Below the pieces are notes generated by a model. It saw only the letters and a list, made by a program, of their open reading frames with translations. It did no database searches and was not told where the DNA came from. DNA of 10,154 bases from Betaproteobacteria bacterium (GTDB lineage Bacteria > Pseudomonadota > Gammaproteobacteria > Burkholderiales > Casimicrobiaceae): assembly GCA_005888955.1 (NCBI GenBank), contig VBCS01000293.1, positions 1 to 10,154 on the forward strand. Reading direction: 5' to 3'. The position numbers and the translations under genes were made by a program. Shown here piece after piece: positions 6,289 to 10,154 of the stretch (within the stretch, counting starts at the first letter, position 1; the number at the start of each line of letters is the position of its first letter).

Positions 6289-7263
6289 TCAGCCGCGGAA
6301 ATGATCGAATGCCGCCGGCAAGGTTTGCAATGCCTGGCCGTTTTCGTCGCGTACGAGCAGTCCCCCGCGCTCTTCGATGCCGCCGATGCGCGTGAGCGCG
6401 AGGTCGAGTTGCTCCGCCAACGTGCCGATGTCCGCGGCCGCGCGCGCCGGTGCAGTAAAGCACAGCTCATAGTCGTCGCCGCCCGCCAGCAGGCAATCGA
6501 GCGCCAAGCCGCGTTCATCTCCGGCGAGACGCTGATTCAGGATTGCGGAACGAGGCAGCGCCGCGAGCTCGAGGGTTGCGCCCACGCCCGAAGCATCGAG
6601 AATGTGACCGAGATCGCCGACGAGGCCATCGGAAATATCGATGGCGGCGGTCGCGATGCCGCGCAAGCGATCTCCGAGCTCGACCCGTGGCGCCGGCCGC
6701 AGCAGTGCTCGTTCACATTGGGGAAGCTCGTCGGCGGCAAGGATCACGCGGTGCCGATGATGCGCGAGAGCGAGCGCGGCATCGCCTAACCTGCCGGAGA
6801 CAAAGACCGCGTCACCCGGACGGGCGCCGCGCCGGCGCAACGCCTGTCCCGCCGGCACCTCGCCCAGGATCGTCACGCAGAGATTGAGCGGACCCTTGGT
6901 CGTATCACCGCCGACCAAATCCACGCCGTACGCATCGGCAAGCGCGAAGAAACCGCGCGCGAACGCGCCAACCCACGCCGCATCTGCGTTCGGCAACGCG
7001 CCCGCAAGCAACGCCCAGCGAGGGCTGGCACCCATGGCCGCCATGTCGGACAGGTTCACTGCAAGCGCCTTATGCCCGAGTGCCTCGGGATCGACGTCGG
7101 CAAAAAAATGTCTTCCCGCAACCAGCATGTCCACCGATACGGCCAGCTCGCAGCCCGACGTCGGCGCAAGCAGCGCCGCATCGTCGCCTACACCGAGCAC
7201 GGCATGGCGCGCGGGACGGCGAAAGAAGCGGTCGATCAGTTCGAATTCGGAGAGCGCCTCCAT
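6289..7263 (-). CDS. thiL: thiamine-monophosphate kinase
   Basis: Uses ATP to phosphorylate thiamine monophosphate to thiamine diphosphate, the last step of cofactor synthesis, in the cytoplasm. The 324-residue protein is full length for the family. It shows the ThiL/PurM fold motifs: SEFELIDRFF (5-14), GVGDDAALL (24-32, metal/nucleotide-binding aspartates), VSVDMLVAGRHF (42-53), KALAVNLSDMAAMGA (65-79), GGDTTKGP (118-125), VSGRLGDAALAL (155-166), DISDGLVGDL (209-218) and GGDDYEL (261-267). The ATG at 7263 gives the N-terminus expected of ThiL; an AGG lies about 12 bases upstream, slightly far for a ribosome site. It follows nusB by 64 bases and precedes pgpA, a conserved nusB-thiL-pgpA order in Proteobacteria. 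Confidence 0.97.
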   Translation of the reverse strand: MEALSEFELIDRFFRRPARHAVLGVGDDAALLAPTSGCELAVSVDMLVAGRHFFADVDPEALGHKALAVNLSDMAAMGASPRWALLAGALPNADAAWVGAFARGFFALADAYGVDLVGGDTTKGPLNLCVTILGEVPAGQALRRRGARPGDAVFVSGRLGDAALALAHHRHRVILAADELPQCERALLRPAPRVELGDRLRGIATAAIDISDGLVGDLGHILDASGVGATLELAALPRSAILNQRLAGDERGLALDCLLAGGDDYELCFTAPARAAADIGTLAEQLDLALTRIGGIEERGGLLVRDENGQALQTLPAAFDHFRG

Positions 7264-7283
7264 GGGAGCGTCTGACCTAGTGA

Positions 7284-7299
7284 AGCGCGCGGACGCGCT
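7284..7299 (-). other. small hairpin in the nusB-thiL spacer
   Basis: In the transcript AGCGCG and CGCGCU pair around a UCCG tetraloop (UNCG class), about 20 bases before the thiL start. No U-run follows, so it is not a standard terminator. It may modestly affect thiL translation or message stability; chance is possible in GC-rich DNA. The rest of the 64-base spacer shows nothing recognisable. Confidence 0.3.
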
Positions 7300-7327
7300 C
7301 TATGGTCGGTCTGCGTCGGTGCGACTG

Positions 7328-7765
7328 TCAGGTCGCGATCCGTCGTGCGCCGATCTCGGTCGCGCGGGTCTGTGCAGCCAGCTTGTCGAGCACCCCGTTG
7401 ACGTACTTGTAGCCGTCGGTGCCACCGTACGCCTTGGCGAGCTCGACCGCTTCGTTGATGGCCACGCGATAAGGGATGTCGGGTGCTCGCAGCAATTCCC
7501 AGGCCCCTATCGCCAGGACGCCTTTCTCGATCGGCGACAACTGCCCCGGCGCGCGGTCAAGGTAGGGCGCAAACCCGGCGACAAGCGTATCGAACTCGCC
7601 CGTGACGCCAAGCCAGAGTTCGTCGAAGAATTCCGTGTCGCACTTGGCAAACCCGCCGGATTCGGCGAGCTGCGTGCGGATGACATTCGGAGCCGTCCCG
7701 GCCAGCAGCCATTGATAAAGCCCTTGCAACGCGAACTCGCGGGCGCGCCGACGGCCGCTCTTCAT
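7328..7765 (-). CDS. nusB: transcription antitermination factor NusB
   Basis: RNA-binding all-helical protein that joins NusE (S10) on boxA RNA to prevent premature termination in rRNA operons. From the ATG at 7765 it has 145 residues. It carries RRRAREFALQGLYQWLL near the N-terminus and the conserved C-terminal INEAVELAKAYGGTDGYKYVNGVLDKLA region (written in two parts in the family: INEAVELAK, then KYVNGVLDKL). A GTG immediately before the ATG could add one residue. The start overlaps the ribH stop (TGATG), giving tight translational coupling. ribH-nusB pairing is widely conserved in bacteria, although riboflavin synthesis and antitermination are functionally unrelated. Confidence 0.97.
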   Translation of the reverse strand: MKSGRRRAREFALQGLYQWLLAGTAPNVIRTQLAESGGFAKCDTEFFDELWLGVTGEFDTLVAGFAPYLDRAPGQLSPIEKGVLAIGAWELLRAPDIPYRVAINEAVELAKAYGGTDGYKYVNGVLDKLAAQTRATEIGARRIAT

Positions 7766-8229
7766 CACTCGTCATCGATCGCGGTAAGCGCGTTGGCCAT
7801 CTCCAGCGCCGCCAGCGTTGCATCGTGGCCCTTCGCGTCCGCACGCGCCTTCGCCTGGTCGTCGGTGTCGGTCGTCAGAATGGCGTTGCCGATCGGAATG
7901 CCGAATTCGAGCTGCACGCTTGCCACGCCGGCCGCCGATTCGTTGGCGACGATTTCGAAGTGATACGTCTCCCCGCGAATCACGGCGCCGAGCGCGACCA
8001 GCGCATCGTAATCGCCCGTCTGCGCCATGCGCTGCAGCGCGAGCGGCGTCTCCAACGCACCGGGCACCGTGACGACCGCGATCGCGGATTCCGCAACGCC
8101 GGCTTCGTTGAGCGCGCGCAGCGCGCCTTTCAGGAGAACCTCGCCTATCTCGGCGTTGAACCTGGAGAGCACGATGCCGACGCGCATATGCTCGGCACGC
8201 GTATTGGAAGCGATTCTGCGAATGGCCAT
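7765..8229 (-). CDS. ribH: 6,7-dimethyl-8-ribityllumazine synthase
   Basis: Condenses 5-amino-6-ribitylaminouracil with 3,4-dihydroxy-2-butanone 4-phosphate, the penultimate step of riboflavin synthesis, usually as an icosahedral or pentameric cytoplasmic assembly. The 154-residue protein has the substrate-site motifs SRFN (22-25), VPGALETPLALQ (55-66) and GAVIRGETYHFEIVANE (81-97), with His90 as the expected catalytic histidine, then GIPIGNAILTTD (110-121), Arg129 and Lys133 of the phosphate-binding region and ALEMANAL (141-148). Start is the ATG at 8229 with a weak GGA upstream; a second Met at residue 15 (MRVGIVLSRFN) is possible. Its second substrate is the product of RibBA, encoded 63 bases upstream. 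Confidence 0.98.
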   Translation of the reverse strand: MAIRRIASNTRAEHMRVGIVLSRFNAEIGEVLLKGALRALNEAGVAESAIAVVTVPGALETPLALQRMAQTGDYDALVALGAVIRGETYHFEIVANESAAGVASVQLEFGIPIGNAILTTDTDDQAKARADAKGHDATLAALEMANALTAIDDE

Positions 8230-8292
8230 GAGTCCGGAGAAAACGCGATCGTTATCAGTGCCGTGGCGACGTTTAAAGGCGCGGGTGCGAAT

Positions 8293-9462
8293 TCATCGCG
8301 GCGACGACCGACTCGCGGCGGACACGTCGTCGTAGCCCGTGACCTCCAGCCCGAAGCCCGCCATGCTCGGCATCTTGCGCCGCCGCGCCAGCAGCCGCAT
8401 CCTGCCAACATTGAGATCGCGAAGGATCTGCGCGCCGATGCCATAGTTGCGCAGATCCATGCGGGTTTCCGCCGCGGGCTGGTCGGCGACCGCCCGCTGG
8501 CGCAATTCCTGTGCGGATTCCGGGCGATGCAGCAGCACCAGCACGCCGCACTCCGTGCGCGCGATCGCCGCCAGAGCCGCGGGAATCGTCCACGAGTGCG
8601 TGCGGCTGCCGTAATCGAGCAGATCGACGACGGACAGCGGCTCGTGGACGCGCACCAGCGTTTCGCGCTCGGGCACGATCTGTCCGCGCGTCAGCGCGAG
8701 GTGCGTCGCGTCGGTCAGCTTGTCGCGGAAAGTGACAAGGCGAAAATCGCCCTCGGCCGTGCGTATCGGCCGTTCGCCAACGCGCTCGATCAGCCGCTCG
8801 GTCTGGCTGCGGTAATGGATCAGATCGACGATCGCGCCGATCTTGAGCGCATGTTGCCGTGCAAACTCCACGAGGTCCGGCAACCGCGCCATCGTGCCGT
8901 CATCGTTCATGATCTCGCACAGCACCGCAGCCGGCGAATGCCCCGCCAGCCGCGCGAGATCGCAGCACGCTTCGGTGTGACCGGCGCGCGCCAGCACGCC
9001 GCCCTGCTGCGCCACGAGGGGAAAGACATGACCGGGATGAACAATATCCTGCGGCTTTGCGTCGGGCGCGCATGCCACGCGAATCGTATGCGCGCGGTCC
9101 GCCGCCGAAATGCCCGTGGTCACGCCCTGTGCTGCTTCGATCGAGACGGTGAAGTTGGTCCCATGCACCGATCGATTCACCGCCGTCATCGGCGCGAGAT
9201 TGAGCGCTCGTGCGCGTGCCTCCGTGATCGGCATGCAAATCAGACCCCGCCCGTGCTTGGCCATGAAGTTGATCACGTCGGGAGTGACGCAATCCGCGGC
9301 TACGATCAGATCGCCTTCGTTCTCGCGGTCCTCTTCGTCGACGAGCACGGCCATGCGCCCCGCCTTGAGCTCGGCGATGATCTCGGGGATCGGCCGCGTC
9401 GCGGTCGGCGTGGCGGCCTGCGCATCGCGCGCGTCGACGGCGTGCAGGTGAGGCGATGTCAT
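8293..9462 (-). CDS. ribBA: 3,4-dihydroxy-2-butanone 4-phosphate synthase with degenerate GTP cyclohydrolase II domain (RibBX type)
   Basis: The N-terminal domain (about 25-215) makes 3,4-dihydroxy-2-butanone 4-phosphate from ribulose 5-phosphate. It keeps the acidic motif DEEDRENEGDL (42-52), TGISAADRAHTI (116-127) and the HTEACCDLARLAG segment (162-174). The C-terminal domain (about 216-380) has the fold signatures of GTP cyclohydrolase II, such as LRNYGIGAQILRDL (337-350). Where a working enzyme carries three zinc-binding cysteines after VRVH, this protein reads EPLSVVDLLDYGSRTHSWTI (274-293) with no cysteine. The cyclohydrolase half is therefore predicted inactive, matching the RibBX variant known in Proteobacteria; a separate ribA should exist elsewhere. 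The 389-residue length is normal. Start is the ATG at 9462, without a clear ribosome site. It heads the rib-nus-thi run, 42 bases after tetR. Confidence 0.95.
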   Translation of the reverse strand: MTSPHLHAVDARDAQAATPTATRPIPEIIAELKAGRMAVLVDEEDRENEGDLIVAADCVTPDVINFMAKHGRGLICMPITEARARALNLAPMTAVNRSVHGTNFTVSIEAAQGVTTGISAADRAHTIRVACAPDAKPQDIVHPGHVFPLVAQQGGVLARAGHTEACCDLARLAGHSPAAVLCEIMNDDGTMARLPDLVEFARQHALKIGAIVDLIHYRSQTERLIERVGERPIRTAEGDFRLVTFRDKLTDATHLALTRGQIVPERETLVRVHEPLSVVDLLDYGSRTHSWTIPAALAAIARTECGVLVLLHRPESAQELRQRAVADQPAAETRMDLRNYGIGAQILRDLNVGRMRLLARRRKMPSMAGFGLEVTGYDDVSAASRSSPR

Positions 9463-9503
9463 GAGTCGCGTAGCGCCGGTCCGAAGTTCACGCTGGAATG
9501 GTC

Positions 9504-9509
9504 ATTATA
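9504..9509 (-). promoter_or_regulatory. -10 element of a probable ribBA promoter
   Basis: The minus strand reads TATAAT, a perfect -10, across the tetR stop codon (TAA at 9505-9507). Transcription would start near 9497 and give a leader of about 35 bases to the ribBA ATG. No TTGACA-like -35 appears at 16-18 bases; that region holds two inverted repeats instead (9512-9521 and 9525-9537). The leader is too short for an FMN riboswitch. A perfect -10 in GC-rich sequence exactly between genes is suggestive but not proof. Confidence 0.5.
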
Positions 9510-10154
9510 CTGCGACGTCGCTTCGCGCCTTTGGCGCACGCCGCGCCGCACGCGACCCCTCGCGATAAAGCGTGCCTTCCCACAGCGCGCGGAGCGCGCG
9601 CTCGAGATCCTGCGCGCAGCTTCGCGCGAACGCCGCCGCGTGATCGTCGATCGCGGTACCCGACGGACGCGGCGCGCATGGTGTCACAGCGCCTTGCCTC
9701 GTCTGCCAGAAACCGAGGATGAGCGCATAGCTATGGCGCAACAGCGCGACACCGTCACCGGTCCGCAGCGCGTGGAAATGCCGTTCGAGCCCGAGCCCGG
9801 CGCGCTCGAGCCGCCCGGCCATCCCTTCGTTGAACGCCCGCGCCGCCTCGATGGGCACGCTCTGGCCGAACCATCCGAGGCAGCGACCGGCCAGCGGCAG
9901 TAACAGCGGAGGCTCGAGCATCCTCCGCTGAATGAGCGCCAGGATAGGATCGATGCCCAGCGGTGCCGATCCCTCAAGCATGCCGGTCAACGCGGCGAAA
10001 AAGCTGTCGATATTGCGTTCGAACAGCGCGAGCAGCAGTTCTTCTTTACTCGAGAAGTACAGATAGACCGTGCCTTTGGCGAGGCCGGCCTCGGCGGCGA
10101 CTTGGGCCATGCTCGCACCGCGCCCGGTCGAGCGCAGCAGCAGCCGTTCCGTCG
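9505..10154 (-). CDS. TetR/AcrR-family transcriptional regulator, 5' end missing
   Basis: DNA-binding repressor of the TetR family; its N-terminus lies beyond the window edge. The frame stays open to 10154 and encodes TERLLLRSTGRGAS before the internal ATG at 10110, which continues the first helix of the TetR DNA-binding domain, so 10110 is not the true start. The helix-turn-helix MAQVAAEAGLAKGTVYLYF is followed by SSKEELLLALFERN, the usual link to the ligand domain. The remaining roughly 165 residues form the ligand-binding/dimerisation part, which is not diagnostic. At least 215 codons are present, a normal size. The stop lies 42 bases before ribBA on the same strand, and the probable ribBA -10 overlaps it. 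Its target genes and ligand cannot be predicted; regulators like this often control an adjacent efflux gene, which would lie outside this window. Confidence 0.9.
   Translation of the reverse strand, partial: TERLLLRSTGRGASMAQVAAEAGLAKGTVYLYFSSKEELLLALFERNIDSFFAALTGMLEGSAPLGIDPILALIQRRMLEPPLLLPLAGRCLGWFGQSVPIEAARAFNEGMAGRLERAGLGLERHFHALRTGDGVALLRHSYALILGFWQTRQGAVTPCAPRPSGTAIDDHAAAFARSCAQDLERALRALWEGTLYREGSRAARRAPKARSDVAV
9512..9537. repeat. paired inverted repeats upstream of the ribBA -10
   Basis: Two short palindromes lie side by side in the last codons of tetR: GCGACGTCGC (9512-9521, perfect 10 bp) and GCGCC-TTT-GGCGC (9525-9537, 5-bp arms). They occupy the spacer and -35 region of the probable ribBA promoter, where an operator could sit. 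They also encode tetR residues, so chance in GC-rich coding DNA is possible. Confidence 0.35.

Noticed and set aside
6276..6518. N-terminal extension of pgpA
   Set aside because: The frame is open to 6518 but lies inside thiL, has Arg/Ser-rich shadow composition, and a good GAGGAAG site precedes the ATG at 6275.
8230..8292. Separate promoter in the ribBA-ribH spacer
   Set aside because: A GATAAC sequence is present but no usable -35 accompanies it; co-transcription with ribBA is simpler.
9463..9504. FMN (RFN) riboswitch upstream of ribBA
   Set aside because: The gap is only 42 bases and lacks the conserved RFN stems, which need over 100 bases.
7825..9903. 692-codon open frame on the plus strand across ribH, ribBA and tetR
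   Set aside because: It is antisense to recognised genes, crosses their boundaries, has an Arg/His/Asp-rich composition typical of reverse-frame reading in GC-rich DNA, and shows no known domain.

Overview
This 10,154-base, GC-rich window is a dense run of housekeeping genes, all transcribed on the minus strand, so transcription runs from high to low coordinates. In transcription order it holds the 3' part of a TetR-family regulator, ribBA (ribBX type), ribH, nusB, thiL, pgpA, a GNAT acetyltransferase, pncC (the CinA C-terminal domain), recA, recX and alaS. Protein sequence and gene order both point to a betaproteobacterium. RecA residues from the preferred start (MDDNKSKALAAALAQIEKQF) and the RibBA with a degenerate GTP cyclohydrolase II half fit that group. 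The operator-like palindrome before recA resembles the noncanonical LexA motif known from the Nitrosomonadales/Gallionella/Methylophilales side of the class. The taxonomic placement is an inference from sequence alone.

Region 1 (10154 to 5014) is one probable transcription unit of metabolic genes. A perfect TATAAT lies across the tetR stop codon and probably starts ribBA. ribBA and ribH supply riboflavin precursors. nusB (transcription antitermination, rRNA) overlaps the ribH stop. thiL (thiamine diphosphate synthesis), pgpA (phosphatidylglycerol synthesis) and a two-part GNAT acetyltransferase follow with short gaps or stop/start overlaps. pncC, 17 bases after the GNAT gene, salvages NMN and could belong to the same unit.

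Region 2 (4507 to 2740) is the DNA-repair module recA-recX. The spacer between pncC and recA contains a perfect 12-bp palindrome of the GAAC-N4-GTTC type between weak promoter elements, which is the expected place for SOS control. The recA-recX spacer is almost entirely a long imperfect palindrome (3197-3315) whose arms include both candidate recX start codons. This suggests control of RecX synthesis or insertion of a small palindromic repeat.

Region 3 (2739 to 5) is alaS, complete, with a possible extended -10 promoter of its own in an AT-rich patch. I saw no transposase, CRISPR array, tRNA or rRNA, and no phage or defence genes. The window is mainly ordinary core genome; its most interesting parts are the regulatory DNA around recA and recX. 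No undescribed multi-gene system is visible.
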